Shown here in pieces: positions 53,482 through 63,359 of a DNA stretch of 64,000 nucleotides (position 1 is its first letter; each line of letters begins with the position of its first letter). Made by a program: the position numbers and the translations under genes. Below the pieces are notes generated by a model, which saw only the letters and a list, made by a program, of their open reading frames with translations, was not told where the DNA came from and ran no database searches. The DNA comes from Caprella mutica (Eukaryota; Arthropoda; Malacostraca; Amphipoda; Caprellidae), in contig CANNZV010002586.1 in assembly GCA_947561585.1 (NCBI GenBank), positions 47,410 to 111,409 on the forward strand, written 5' to 3'.

Positions 53482-54993
53482 CTATTTACCATAATTATCA
53501 TTCAGCATTTTGAAAATACTTTTAAGACTATTGGTATTTTTATCAGTCATTTCAATTTTAAAAGAACTATCATCTCTATCCATTCTCAAAACACCATCCT
53601 TAATTCCATTTAAATTGATATTTCCCATATCGGCTAATTGAGCAATAGTTTGAAAATCAGCAAACATTCCCATAATATTTCCAGAAACCACTTTTTTGAC
53701 CTCACTACTTACTAATCCACTTTTTCCCCATTCGCCAGATTGGATTTTTCCAATTATAGAAGAAGCATCACCTATAAAAGCCATATCTCCATTAAAGAAT
53801 AATTGAGGTTGTCCATAACCTTTTAAACTAGGTTGATCAGCAATATCATAGATTCCATTTCCTTTATCAGTTAAAGCATCATACTCAATTCCTAAAGCAA
53901 TCAATTCTTGGAATTTTTCCTTATCACTAATTTTCATAGCCATAAGTGAAGTTGGATCTTGTTGGCCTTCTACTCGGTATCCACTCATTAAAAAATCCCC
54001 ATCAAAGGTTTTTGTCAAATCATCTATCGTTAAACCATATTCTCTTAATCCAGTATTCGCCATACCTAAAACGAATGCATTTTGTTCAAGGATCATATTG
54101 ATACCACGAGCATCAATTCCAGAAGTTACTGCAAATGCTAAATTTTCAGCAGGAATATATTTTGAGAAATCGGTTTTTACTTTGTCTTTAAAAATATGTC
54201 TATATTTTTTTGATAATTCAGAATTTACTTCAAACTCAGAATCAGAAACAATTTGCCCGTTTTCAAAATTAAAGTAAGAATGTGCATAATTTCCTTTTAG
54301 CATTTCAGGAGTAATTCCTGCAAAACCAATCATCAAATTTCCTTTTGCTTCTTCTTCCAATGAGGCAGAATTAAACCAACTGACAATATCTCCAGACTTT
54401 GCAAAACATTTTTGCAAATTGCTATCGCCTGCTATGGATGTTTCTTTTTTTGTTGCAAAAACATTTTCAATTCCAGTTTTTAAATCGGCAGCGTAATCTA
54501 ACGCTAGAGCAATTACGGCTAATTGGTCATTCCATCCTATGGAAACATTTTTTTCTGGAGAGAAATATTCAAATCCTTCACCTGAAGAAACACTTGCATT
54601 ACTTGATGAAGTCATTAAAGCTTTAAAAGCATCTTTATCTTTTAAAGATAAAAGAACAGTATTATATCCCATCCCTTCTTTTGCAGGATTGGTGGATAGA
54701 TAAACTTTTTGGCTTAAATCTACCCCTGAATTTGTGGGATCATTTAAAAGTGCGGCAAGACTAGGATTTCCTTGAACGGCATCATTGATAATGTTTTTGA
54801 AAAAAGGCATTTTTTGAACTTCAGCATAATCACTTTTTTCCATTAATGTTTTCACATCAATAGCAGTTACTGATGAAGAATTAGAAGGAATATTTATTAT
54901 AGCATCTTCTCCTAGAATAACATCTTTTTTACAGGATGTAAATGTGATGCAGATTATAGTTAAGGCTAGAAAAATACTTTTCTGAATATTCAT
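53482..54993 (-). CDS. DUF4836 family lipoprotein
   Basis: 503 residues. Lipoprotein signal (IICITFTSCKKD), then the DUF4836 pattern: IPSNSSSVTAIDVKTLMEKSD, MPFFKNIIND, NTVLLSLKDKDAFKALM, and repeated 'KDKEKF...LI' blocks. The family is typical of Bacteroidota and of unknown function, presumably on the periplasmic or outer face. Same strand as the ABC ATPase, possibly one transcript. Confidence 0.85.
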   Translation of the reverse strand: MNIQKSIFLALTIICITFTSCKKDVILGEDAIINIPSNSSSVTAIDVKTLMEKSDYAEVQKMPFFKNIINDAVQGNPSLAALLNDPTNSGVDLSQKVYLSTNPAKEGMGYNTVLLSLKDKDAFKALMTSSSNASVSSGEGFEYFSPEKNVSIGWNDQLAVIALALDYAADLKTGIENVFATKKETSIAGDSNLQKCFAKSGDIVSWFNSASLEEEAKGNLMIGFAGITPEMLKGNYAHSYFNFENGQIVSDSEFEVNSELSKKYRHIFKDKVKTDFSKYIPAENLAFAVTSGIDARGINMILEQNAFVLGMANTGLREYGLTIDDLTKTFDGDFLMSGYRVEGQQDPTSLMAMKISDKEKFQELIALGIEYDALTDKGNGIYDIADQPSLKGYGQPQLFFNGDMAFIGDASSIIGKIQSGEWGKSGLVSSEVKKVVSGNIMGMFADFQTIAQLADMGNINLNGIKDGVLRMDRDDSSFKIEMTDKNTNSLKSIFKMLNDNYGK

Positions 54994-55207
54994 TTTAGAT
55001 ATTTTTGTTAAAAAATGGAGTTGTAGAAAATAAAAAAGGCTTGAATTAAAATCGCCACGAAGATAACGATGTGAAAGGTTAGATTAAGATAATTACTACG
55101 AATTTTTAATAAATATAGATGAAAAAATGAATTTGAATTTGGAATGATGAAATAGAAAACCTTTGAAGGTTATTCAAAATTCATCTTTCCAAATTCAAAT
55201 TTATTTT

Positions 55208-56401
55208 TTAGCTTCTTTTTGCTCGCTCCCAAAGTACAGATTGCTTTCCTCCAATTGCTCTAAAAAACCCACGATACATGGCATAATTCATTACACAAAA
55301 ATAATATGGAACAAAGAAAGCTTTAAATTTCATTTTTCTTTTTTCCAAAATATAACCTATAAATGCCATCGCATAAAATGCAATTTGACACCAAAGCATA
55401 TATTTAAAAAATGGAATACCTTCATTTGCCAACATAATACTTACAATTAGTAAAATTGGCAAAGCTAAAGGAGCTAGTGTCCATCTCAATACTCTATGAG
55501 AAATATATTGAAAGGTTAAAATTGGATTTTTAAAAGGCAAAAGCATAGGAGCAAGTCTGCCTATTGCTTGAATACCACCTGCGGCAATTCTTATTTTTCT
55601 TTTGAGTTCTTCTTTGACAGAAGCTGATGCATTTTCAACAGCTCGTGCCTCTGGTTCATAGACCACTTTGTATCCGTTATCAGCAATAGTCATAGTCATA
55701 ACAAAATCTTCAATGATGGTGTCTGAGGACACAGGTTGAAATAATTCAGTTCTTATTGAAAAAAGTTCACCCGCAGCTCCAACAACAGAATAAAATTCAG
55801 AATCCCATTTTTTGAGTGTACTTTCATATTTCCAATAAATACCCTCTCCAGCTGCATTGGCAGCACGTGCATCATCCAAAGCAATTCGTTTTTCACCAGC
55901 AACTGCCCCTACTTTTTCATCCTTATAATGTCTTGTGATATTTCTAATAGCATCTTTGTTGACAAATGTATTGGCATCAGAATATACAACAATTGGAGTT
56001 TTGACAAATTTCATCACTCTTTCTACAGCTGCAATTTTTCCTCGTCTTTCAGGCTGGTGAAATAATTGGATGTCTATTCCATTTGGGGTAGGGTAATTTT
56101 TGACTACATCAGGAGTAGAGTCACTAGAACCGTCTGTAACAAAAAAGAATTTGATTTTATCTTTTGGGTAATCAAATTCCAAAGAATTTTTAATTTTCTC
56201 TCCAATCCAATCCTCCTCATTAAAAGCCGCAACCATATAGGTAACCTCTGGTAAAAAGTTTTTATCGTATTCTTTTTCGTTACCAAAAACCAATCGTTTA
56301 ATTCGAATAAGAATAAATAAGAGCATCCCATATCCGAGATAAGCATAGAATACAATAAAAAGAGAAATAATAAATATGATTTTTAATGTGACAATTGACA
56401 T
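55208..56401 (-). CDS. Membrane glycosyltransferase family 2
   Basis: 397 residues. N-terminal span, GT2 catalytic domain (TYMVAAFNEEDWIGEKI; VTDGSSDSTPDVV with the first Asp; YSDANTFV as the DxD-like site; TIIEDFVMTM; the RxxRIAAGG region), and at least two C-terminal spans. Closest in type to processive synthases of the hyaluronan/poly-N-acetylglucosamine group, but without a decisive QxxRW motif. Transcribed away from the polysaccharide cluster, across a 740-bp gap. Confidence 0.85.
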   Translation of the reverse strand: MSIVTLKIIFIISLFIVFYAYLGYGMLLFILIRIKRLVFGNEKEYDKNFLPEVTYMVAAFNEEDWIGEKIKNSLEFDYPKDKIKFFFVTDGSSDSTPDVVKNYPTPNGIDIQLFHQPERRGKIAAVERVMKFVKTPIVVYSDANTFVNKDAIRNITRHYKDEKVGAVAGEKRIALDDARAANAAGEGIYWKYESTLKKWDSEFYSVVGAAGELFSIRTELFQPVSSDTIIEDFVMTMTIADNGYKVVYEPEARAVENASASVKEELKRKIRIAAGGIQAIGRLAPMLLPFKNPILTFQYISHRVLRWTLAPLALPILLIVSIMLANEGIPFFKYMLWCQIAFYAMAFIGYILEKRKMKFKAFFVPYYFCVMNYAMYRGFFRAIGGKQSVLWERAKRS

Positions 56402-57141
56402 AATTGTTAGTCTATTATAATGACTTTGGAAATTAGTTATGAGGGGTTACTTGGAAAAGGAATGCAAAAATAAATGAAATTGCAACAATTAATATACATC
56501 CCATCATTAAAATTTCAAAAGTAATGAAGATTTAGTTGTTTATAGGATTTTGAAGAAATAACATTTTATTTTAATGTTGTGACATTAATAAAGTAAAGTT
56601 GTAAACTTTAAGGATTTTTACTTAAATTATAGAAAATTTAAATATAAAACCTGAATTATTTTGATAGTTGTTGATTTGTAACTAATTTTAGCCTCTCGGA
56701 AAGTAGAATAGAACTGAATATTGTATGAAGTAAAACTAACATGTGTATTTTACCCTCTTTTATGTATATAAGTTGTGATAAAATTCATGTAATTTTGTTT
56801 TATAAAAAAATCATTTCTCTACTTCCCCTATCATTTAAAAAAAACTATAAAGATACTTCGATCTTCCTTTTCCAAAACCAAAAATTAAAAGTCATTTTTC
56901 TCTTTTAGAAACCATCCCAATGACTTTAGTCTTCCGATTACATTATCGGTAAATTTTGAATTCCAAAACGATTACGATATAATTTTCTTTTGGAGTTTCT
57001 GATTTAGACAATTGAATCCAAAAGCTGTTTTAACTCCTTAATCTAAAACAAGATTTGTTTTAGAGTTAGATATTATCTTTTTGAAGATAATTATTTATAC
57101 TTGCTAAACTTGATAAGTATTTAAAATCTTTTGATTGAAAA
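56402..57141. other. 740-bp intergenic gap with tandem hairpins
   Basis: No supportable gene. Two hairpins lie near its right end: CTAAAACAA-gat-TTGTTTTAG (57043-57063) and ATTATCTT-tttg-AAGATAAT (57072-57091), 50-100 bp before the response-regulator gene. The left half is AT-rich with no clear signal. It probably holds divergent promoters for the GT2 gene and for the polysaccharide cluster. Confidence 0.55.
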
Positions 57142-57540
57142 ATGAGAGAAAAGAAGCAAATTTTAGTTGTAGAAGATCATAGTGCATTAAGAATTGTACT
57201 AAGTAATTATTTGGGGAAGGTTTTTAAAGTGAAGACAACAGCCAATGGATATGAGGCTTTATCATGGATTAATGAAGGTAACATTCCAGATATTATCATT
57301 TTAGATATTATTATGCCTGACTTAGATGGAGTTGAATTTTTAACAAATATTAGAAATAGCGGATTTTTTCAAAATATACCTGTTGTTGTTGTTACGGCAG
57401 AAGAAGATAGTAAATTAATTGAGCAGTGTATAGAATTAGGAATTAACGGATATATGAAAAAACCATTTAATCCACATGATTTACAAACTAAGATTCTTGG
57501 AATCATAGAAAACAGTAAGATAAAAACCCCGAATTTATAG
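57142..57540 (+). CDS. Single-domain response regulator (REC)
   Basis: 132 residues, only a CheY-like receiver: acidic start VEDHSAL, phospho-acceptor Asp in DIIILDIIMPDLDG (preceding hydrophobic strand), Thr in VVVVTAEED, Lys in NGYMKKPFNP. No output domain. It is the first gene of the polysaccharide cluster and precedes the REC-like/sugar-transferase fusion by 92 bp, so it may control that enzyme or the cluster by protein contact. Confidence 0.93.
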   Translation: MREKKQILVVEDHSALRIVLSNYLGKVFKVKTTANGYEALSWINEGNIPDIIILDIIMPDLDGVEFLTNIRNSGFFQNIPVVVVTAEEDSKLIEQCIELGINGYMKKPFNPHDLQTKILGIIENSKIKTPNL

Positions 57541-57632
57541 TTAGAAAGTTGCTATAAATATAAAATCAGACGAATCTTATTTAACAACACAACAACCTAA
57601 AAGAGTTCTTTTTTGAAGAACACAAAACTCTT

Positions 57633-58748
57633 ATGATGAACTTACATTCGACTGTTGCTGAACCTGTTATTGTCTTGCGATCAACTGCAGAACACACAAA
57701 AAAACTATTGTATTTAATTGGTTTTGAAGATGAATTTGTTTCTAATGTATTATTGAAACATGACGGGAATTCTTATGAAATCTTTAAAAAACACCAATTA
57801 CATGAAATTTCTATTGAAAGTTTAATTGATCTAAAAGCGCAAGAAGGTCCAGGGATCGCCTTAATATGTGATCTTGATGTTTTAAGAAAGGATAATTTTC
57901 TTTTTCTGCAAAATGTAAGACGCGAAAACGCACTTAAAGATGTTCCTTTCATTGTTATTAATAGGACTGAAACTCCTATTGATCTAAAGAATGCTTTGAA
58001 AAAAGGAATTGATGATGGTTACTCATTGCCATTAAAATGGGAAAGAATCCTTCCGCGAATTGAATTTCTAATAAAACATAAATCTGGTATACATAATGTA
58101 GGTAAAGTTAAAGAGTCCAAATTTAAAATTCCTACAGGTAAAAGAGTTTTTGATATTTTGGTTGCTTTAGGGGCATTATTATTTTTAAGCCCTGTTTTGA
58201 TTTTAATAGCGATATTGATTAAAGTGACTTCAAAAGGGCCTATTCTTTATTCTTCTAAAAGAGCCGGAACCAATTATAAAGTATTCGATTTTTTGAAATT
58301 CCGTTCTATGGTGGTAGATGCAGACCAGAAATTAAAAGATTTAGCACATTTAAATCAATATGACAAAGATGATTCTGAAGGTCCATCTTTTACCAAAATT
58401 TCTAATGATCCTCGTGTAACCACAATTGGGCGAATTATTAGAAAAACTAGTCTTGATGAATTACCTCAGCTAATTAATGTCTTAAAAGGAGATATGTCCA
58501 TTATTGGAAATCGACCTTTACCTTTATATGAGGCAGAACAGTTAACGACTGACCTTAATGCAAGACGATTTATCGCACCTGCTGGGTTGACAGGATTGTG
58601 GCAGGTTTCAAAAAGAGGTAAAAAAGATATGTCCGTTCAAGAAAGAATTGACTTAGATGTAGAGTATGCTCTGAAACATTCATTGTTAATGGATGTGAAA
58701 ATTGTAGCAAAAACACTCCCCGCAATGATTCAAGAAGAATCAGTTTAA
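57633..58748 (+). CDS. REC-like domain fused to polyprenyl-phosphate sugar transferase
   Basis: 371 residues (either of two Mets in ATGATG could start). Residues ~10-155 read as a diverged receiver domain (IALICDLDVLRKDNFLFLQNV, LKDVPFIVINRTETPIDL, KKGIDDGYSLPLKWERILP). From ~165 follows a bacterial sugar transferase: GKRVFDILVALGALLFLSP with its membrane helix, KRAGTNYKVFDFLKFRSMV, KTSLDELPQLINVLKGDMS and GNRPLP. Such enzymes put the first sugar phosphate on undecaprenyl phosphate. The fusion with a receiver-like domain suggests direct control of the committed step. Confidence 0.88.
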   Translation: MMNLHSTVAEPVIVLRSTAEHTKKLLYLIGFEDEFVSNVLLKHDGNSYEIFKKHQLHEISIESLIDLKAQEGPGIALICDLDVLRKDNFLFLQNVRRENALKDVPFIVINRTETPIDLKNALKKGIDDGYSLPLKWERILPRIEFLIKHKSGIHNVGKVKESKFKIPTGKRVFDILVALGALLFLSPVLILIAILIKVTSKGPILYSSKRAGTNYKVFDFLKFRSMVVDADQKLKDLAHLNQYDKDDSEGPSFTKISNDPRVTTIGRIIRKTSLDELPQLINVLKGDMSIIGNRPLPLYEAEQLTTDLNARRFIAPAGLTGLWQVSKRGKKDMSVQERIDLDVEYALKHSLLMDVKIVAKTLPAMIQEESV

Positions 58749-58759
58749 TAAATTAAACT

Positions 58760-58767
58760 TATTTTTG
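58760..58767 (+). promoter_or_regulatory. Putative internal promoter (TATTTTTG)
   Basis: TATTTTTG 8 bp before the ATG of the GT2 gene at 58776. The 11-mer tatttttgcgg is identical to that before smc. It would give an almost leaderless message. Confidence 0.35.
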
Positions 58768-58775
58768 CGGAAAAA

Positions 58776-59681
58776 ATGTCTGGGGAAAATCCACTAGTAT
58801 CAATTATTACTGTTAATTATAACCAAATTCAAGTAACTACTGAGTTATTTGAATCGCTAAGAAATATCTCTTTTAAAGATTATGAAATAATTTTAGTAGA
58901 TAATGGATCTAAAGAAGATTCAACTAATTTAATTTCAGAAAAATATCCAGAGGTTAACCTAATTGTTTCAAAAGAAAATTTAGGATTCTCTGGTGGAAAT
59001 AATTTAGGAATTCGTGCAAGTAAAGGCGAATACCTTTTCTTTATCAATAACGATGCAGAAGTAACAGAAGACTGCATTGAGACCCTCCTGCAACTGTTCA
59101 ACAAAATTCCACAATTAGGTATCGTAAGTCCTCAAATTTGTTATGATCCAAAAATGACGAATAATCAAAAAATTATTCAATATGTAGGTGCTACACATGT
59201 ACATCCAGTTACAGCACGGAATGAGATATTAGGGGAAATGGAAGTAGATAAAGGGCAGTATGTGGAACCTAAAGAGACGGCATATGTACATGGAGCAGCT
59301 ATGATGACTTCAAAAGAAGTAATTGATAAAGTGGGAGTTATGCCTGAAGAATTTTTCTTATATTATGAAGAACTGGATTGGAGTGAGCAAATTCGAAACG
59401 CAGGATACAAAGTTTACGTAGAACCCAATGCTTTGGTATTTCATAAAGAATCGATAGCAGTTGGAAAAAATAGCACCTTAAAAACTTACTATCATACTCG
59501 TAATCGTATTTTCTTTGTTAGAAGAAATCGAAAATGGGGAGAGATCGCAATGTTTTATTTATTTTTGTTTTTTTTTACAATTCCCAAAAACACCTTAATG
59601 TTTCTAAAAAATGGTGAATTTGATCACATCAAAGCTTTTTATAAAGGTATCTGGTGGAACCTAGTTGGAAATGTAAAATAA
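58776..59681 (+). CDS. Glycosyltransferase family 2, rhamnosyltransferase-like
   Basis: 301 residues. VSIITVNYNQIQVTTELFES, ILVDNGSKEDST, VSKENLGFSGGNNLGIRAS, LFFINNDAEVTEDCIE (DxD-type site), HGAAMMTSK and LYYEELDWSEQIRNAGY form a full cytoplasmic GT2 of the WbbL/dTDP-rhamnosyl type. It adds a sugar to the growing polyprenyl-linked unit. 27 bp after the sugar transferase. Confidence 0.9.
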   Translation: MSGENPLVSIITVNYNQIQVTTELFESLRNISFKDYEIILVDNGSKEDSTNLISEKYPEVNLIVSKENLGFSGGNNLGIRASKGEYLFFINNDAEVTEDCIETLLQLFNKIPQLGIVSPQICYDPKMTNNQKIIQYVGATHVHPVTARNEILGEMEVDKGQYVEPKETAYVHGAAMMTSKEVIDKVGVMPEEFFLYYEELDWSEQIRNAGYKVYVEPNALVFHKESIAVGKNSTLKTYYHTRNRIFFVRRNRKWGEIAMFYLFLFFFTIPKNTLMFLKNGEFDHIKAFYKGIWWNLVGNVK

Positions 59682-59715
59682 GAAACGATTATCGTTAAAA
59701 ATTAACAGTTAAGAA

Positions 59716-60942
59716 ATGAGCATTCTATTTTATATTTTTCTTTTTGTAAGTGGATTGTTAATCTTCTTTTTGGTATTTCCTTTTATAACAGTTTTTTTAT
59801 CTCTTTTTTCAAAAGAAAAAATAAAAACGAAGGAAGAATTAGGAAATGCCTATAAGGAATATGATTACGGATGCATTATTACTGCTTATAAAAATGCTGA
59901 AATAGCAAAACCTCTGATTGCTTCCCTTTTAAAACAACCCTATCAAAATTTCCATATTTATTTAGTGGCTGATGAATGTGATATCACAGATTTTAATTTA
60001 TCAGATGATAGATTGATGGTATTAAACCCTAAGCCTTCCTTGAGATTGAAAGCGAAAAGTATCATTCATGCCATGGAAAATTATGTTAGAAGACATGAAT
60101 ATACGATTGTGTTCGATGCTGATAATTTAGCTCATCCTGATTTTTTATTAGAAATAAATAAATATGCGAATAACGGACATCAAGCAATTCAAGGTCAACG
60201 AACTGCTAAAAATTTAGATACCGTTTATGCATGTGCTGATGCTACTGGGGAATTTTATAAAAATTATATCGACAGGTATGTACCTTATATGTTAGGATCT
60301 TCAACTGTGATTTCAGGTTCGGGTATGGCTGTTGAAACGGAATTGTATGATGCTTATTTGAAAAGTCCTGAAATTGAAATGGGGAAAACCCAATGGAAAA
60401 AAATGCTTCAGGAGGATAAAATTTTACAAAATAACTTGCTCTATAAAAATGAGAATATTTGCTATGCAAAAAATGCAATTGTATATGATGAAAAAGTAGT
60501 AAGTGGAGAACAAGTCGAAACACAAAGAAGTCGATGGTTGTATTCTTATTTTCAAAATTTACCAAATTCTTCTGGATTGATATTAAAAGGGATAACAGGT
60601 TTTAGTTGGAATCAATTTCTTTTTGGTTTGATAACAATTGCACCACCATTATTTATCCTTTTATTTTCTTCCATGGCAATGGCGGTTTTGAGTTTGATTG
60701 TTTCCTGGAAATTAGCAGCAGCATTGGTTGTAGCAATTGCAATTTTTAGTTTTACAATTTTATGGACTTTATATTTATCAAAAGTTCCAAAACAAGTTTG
60801 GTCTGCCATTTGGGGACTCCCACTATTTGTATTAAAACAAGTTTCTGCCTTATTCAAAATGGGGAACCCAAATAAGAATTTTAAACATTCCGAACATACT
60901 CGGAAAGTTTCGATTGATGATGTTTTGAAAAAAGACAAATAA
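59716..60942 (+). CDS. Membrane glycosyltransferase family 2
   Basis: 408 residues. N-terminal span, GT2 domain (DYGCIITAYKNAEIAKPLIA, IHAMENYVRRHEYTIVFDADNLAH with the DxD, and GSGMAVETELYDA), and two to three C-terminal spans. The pattern LQEDKILQNNLL and TQRSRWLYSY (QRxRW-like) resembles processive or membrane-anchored glycosyltransferases. 34 bp after the preceding GT2, same operon. Confidence 0.87.
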   Translation: MSILFYIFLFVSGLLIFFLVFPFITVFLSLFSKEKIKTKEELGNAYKEYDYGCIITAYKNAEIAKPLIASLLKQPYQNFHIYLVADECDITDFNLSDDRLMVLNPKPSLRLKAKSIIHAMENYVRRHEYTIVFDADNLAHPDFLLEINKYANNGHQAIQGQRTAKNLDTVYACADATGEFYKNYIDRYVPYMLGSSTVISGSGMAVETELYDAYLKSPEIEMGKTQWKKMLQEDKILQNNLLYKNENICYAKNAIVYDEKVVSGEQVETQRSRWLYSYFQNLPNSSGLILKGITGFSWNQFLFGLITIAPPLFILLFSSMAMAVLSLIVSWKLAAALVVAIAIFSFTILWTLYLSKVPKQVWSAIWGLPLFVLKQVSALFKMGNPNKNFKHSEHTRKVSIDDVLKKDK

Positions 60943-60948
60943 GTATTA

Positions 60949-61020
60949 GAACCACAAAAAAAACTACAAAAGTTATAACACGTTTTTTCTTTTGTGTTTC
61001 TTTTGTGCCTTTGTGGTTCA
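60949..61020. repeat. ccacaaa-type palindrome in the polysaccharide operon
   Basis: gaaccacaaa at the left and tttgtggttc at the right bound a region with further matching aaag/cttt steps. It belongs to the same loose family as 22457 and 31468, and lies between two cluster genes. Confidence 0.5.
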
Positions 61021-61031
61021 AAATAAATAAC

Positions 61032-61730
61032 ATGAAAAACTCTGCTTTATATATTTCTCTTCTCATTAACCTCCTTTTTATTGGAGGCTTTTTTTTTATC
61101 GTTCATAAATTGGGAGGATTTGCATATTTGGTAGCAAAAATTAGAACTAATAATTTAGCAGGAGTTTATGAACATAGAAAAAATCACTTAGCAAAATTAC
61201 CTATGCAATCAGATGCAATTGTAATGTTAGGAAATAGCATCACTCAAAGTTGTGAATGGAGTGAATTACTCGAAAATCCGAATATTGTAAATCGAGGAAT
61301 CGCAGGAGATATGACAGGAGGAATGATGTTGCGCCTTGAAGAAATTACAAAATACCATCCTGCAAAGATTTTCTTAATGATTGGGATAAATGATTTGAGT
61401 GTTATTTCAAAAGAAAAGATTTTAGAAAATTACGAAATAATTGTAAACCAAATTGTGGAAAAAAGTCCTAGCACTAAACTGTACCTTCAAAGCATTTTAC
61501 CCGTAAACAACCAAGTGCGAAATAGTGGGAAAAGTAATGAGGATATTCTTTTTCTCAATAAGAATATCCAATCAATTGCTTCAAAAAATGGATTGGTTTA
61601 CGTTAATTTGCATCCTCTTTTTGTAGACAATGAGGGACGTTTAGATTCAAGATTAACACAAGACGGAATACATTTGGATGTGGAAGGATATTTGATTTGG
61701 AAAAAAGAATTGACAAAATATATTAAATGA
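61032..61730 (+). CDS. SGNH/GDSL hydrolase with N-terminal membrane anchor
   Basis: 232 residues from the Met of MKNSALYIS. One N-terminal span (5-24), then an SGNH esterase: block I VMLGNSITQS (catalytic Ser), block II NRGIAGDM (Gly), block III MIGINDLS (Asn), block V DGIHLDVEGY (Asp, His). Periplasmic or cell-surface. In a polysaccharide locus such enzymes add or remove acetyl groups on the glycan. 70 bp before the MBOAT gene. Confidence 0.9.
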   Translation: MKNSALYISLLINLLFIGGFFFIVHKLGGFAYLVAKIRTNNLAGVYEHRKNHLAKLPMQSDAIVMLGNSITQSCEWSELLENPNIVNRGIAGDMTGGMMLRLEEITKYHPAKIFLMIGINDLSVISKEKILENYEIIVNQIVEKSPSTKLYLQSILPVNNQVRNSGKSNEDILFLNKNIQSIASKNGLVYVNLHPLFVDNEGRLDSRLTQDGIHLDVEGYLIWKKELTKYIK

Positions 61731-61799
61731 TAAAATACTGGTTATCAAACACTTAGGAATGATTAAAGAATAAGTTACAAAGTAACCGACGACGATTAA

Positions 61800-63359
61800 A
61801 TGATTTTTAATAGCTTACCATTTTTTGTTTTTATTGGGATTTTTCTTCCTTTTTATTTTAAAATGAGAGGAAGAGCAAGGTTGTTGTTATGTCTTATTGG
61901 AAGCTATATTTTCTATGGATGGTTTGATTATCGATTTTGCTATTTGGTGGCATTCTCTACATTGGTAGATTATTTTGTAGGGATGAAACTGGAGAATGAG
62001 GAGAATCAGTCTAAACGAAAAAGACTACTTCTTGCCAGTATGGTTGTCAATTTAGGCTTCTTGGGATTTTTCAAATATTTTAATTTTTTCCAAGATTCAT
62101 TTATTGCTATGATGAATGATATGGGAATGCAAGCGCACCCATCTACTCTTCAAATATTTCTACCAGTCGGAATTTCTTTTTACACCTTCCAATCCATGAG
62201 TTATACAATTGATGTGTATTGGAAAAAGATAAAAGTAGAAAGAGATTTTATTCGGTTTGCAACATTTATTTCATTTTTTCCGCAATTAGTTGCTGGTCCA
62301 ATTGTTAGAGCAAAAGATTTCCTTCCACAATTTCAAAATGATCGCCAATTTACTTGGGATAGATTAATTTCTGGAACAGGACAAATGGTTTGGGGATTTT
62401 TCAAAAAAGTGGCAGTAGCAGATTCGTTAGCACCATTTGTGGATCAATGCTTTCAAAATCCTGAAGGATTTTCATCTTTACATTTATTAATAGGAATTAT
62501 TTTTTACTCCTTCCAAATCTATTGTGATTTTAGTGGGTATTCTGATATAGCGATTGGATTAGCAAGAGTCTTAGGATTTGATTTCCCTGATAATTTTAGA
62601 ACACCATATTTCTCTAAAAACTTTAGTGAATTTTGGCAACGATGGCATATTTCCTTATCGAGCTGGTTAAAAGATTATTTATACATTCCTCTTGGCGGTA
62701 GTCGTGGTGGAAGTTTTGGATCTGTCTTTTTTATCGTTTTACCATTATTCCTTTTGAGTATATTTTGGGCAGGCAGCTGGCAAACGTCTTTGATTTATTT
62801 AAGCATTTTATTGCTAGCCAGTTTAGCTACTGCTTATTGGATGCGAAGTTCTGATGCGAATAGAGTAAAGGGATTTACCTATATGAATAATATGGTAACG
62901 ATGCTCTTGGGAGGGTTGTGGCACGGTGCAAATTGGGCATTTTATTTTTGGGGATTTCTACATGGAATATATTTGATTGTACAACGATTTTTAGGAAAGC
63001 CTTTTGGCAAACTAATGACGGCTTTACGATTCCCTAAAGTGATGCAACAAGGTATTGACATTTTGATTGTTTACTTTTTTACATGCTTGGCATGGGTCTT
63101 TTTTAGAGCCGTTGAATTTGATGTAGCATCAGCTTATATTCAAGGAATTGCGTCGTTTGAAAATTTCACCTTTGGAAGTATTGTTAATAAGTTTTGGGTT
63201 CTAAAAGGTGTCATCCTAATTGGAATGTTATTGTTTGTTGAAATTACAGATTTTAAATTTAATTATAGCAAATTGGTTCAAACTAGTCCAGCTTTTAGAG
63301 TAGTTAGTTTTTGTCATCCTTTTATGGATAATTGCTTTCTTTGGATCGTTTGGAGCTAA
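61800..63359 (+). CDS. MBOAT O-acyltransferase (AlgI-like), C-terminus shifted
   Basis: 519 codons as read. About ten to twelve spans; MBOAT landmarks: LPVGISFYTFQSMSYTID, FFPQLVAGPIVRA, YCDFSGYSDIAIGLA, FWQRWHISLSSWLKDYLYIPLGGSR, and the active His in LLGGLWHGANWAF. Family AlgI-type enzymes pass acetyl groups across the inner membrane onto exopolysaccharides. The last ~17 residues read as an unlikely hydrophilic end; one base over from about 63300, the frame continues as hydrophobic protein to a stop at 63382-63384. This is a probable single-base insertion (sequence error or mutation). Confidence 0.9.
   Translation: MIFNSLPFFVFIGIFLPFYFKMRGRARLLLCLIGSYIFYGWFDYRFCYLVAFSTLVDYFVGMKLENEENQSKRKRLLLASMVVNLGFLGFFKYFNFFQDSFIAMMNDMGMQAHPSTLQIFLPVGISFYTFQSMSYTIDVYWKKIKVERDFIRFATFISFFPQLVAGPIVRAKDFLPQFQNDRQFTWDRLISGTGQMVWGFFKKVAVADSLAPFVDQCFQNPEGFSSLHLLIGIIFYSFQIYCDFSGYSDIAIGLARVLGFDFPDNFRTPYFSKNFSEFWQRWHISLSSWLKDYLYIPLGGSRGGSFGSVFFIVLPLFLLSIFWAGSWQTSLIYLSILLLASLATAYWMRSSDANRVKGFTYMNNMVTMLLGGLWHGANWAFYFWGFLHGIYLIVQRFLGKPFGKLMTALRFPKVMQQGIDILIVYFFTCLAWVFFRAVEFDVASAYIQGIASFENFTFGSIVNKFWVLKGVILIGMLLFVEITDFKFNYSKLVQTSPAFRVVSFCHPFMDNCFLWIVWS

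Noticed and set aside
56402..57141. Possible hidden gene in the 740-bp gap
   Set aside because: No frame with protein-like composition or a usable start on either strand.
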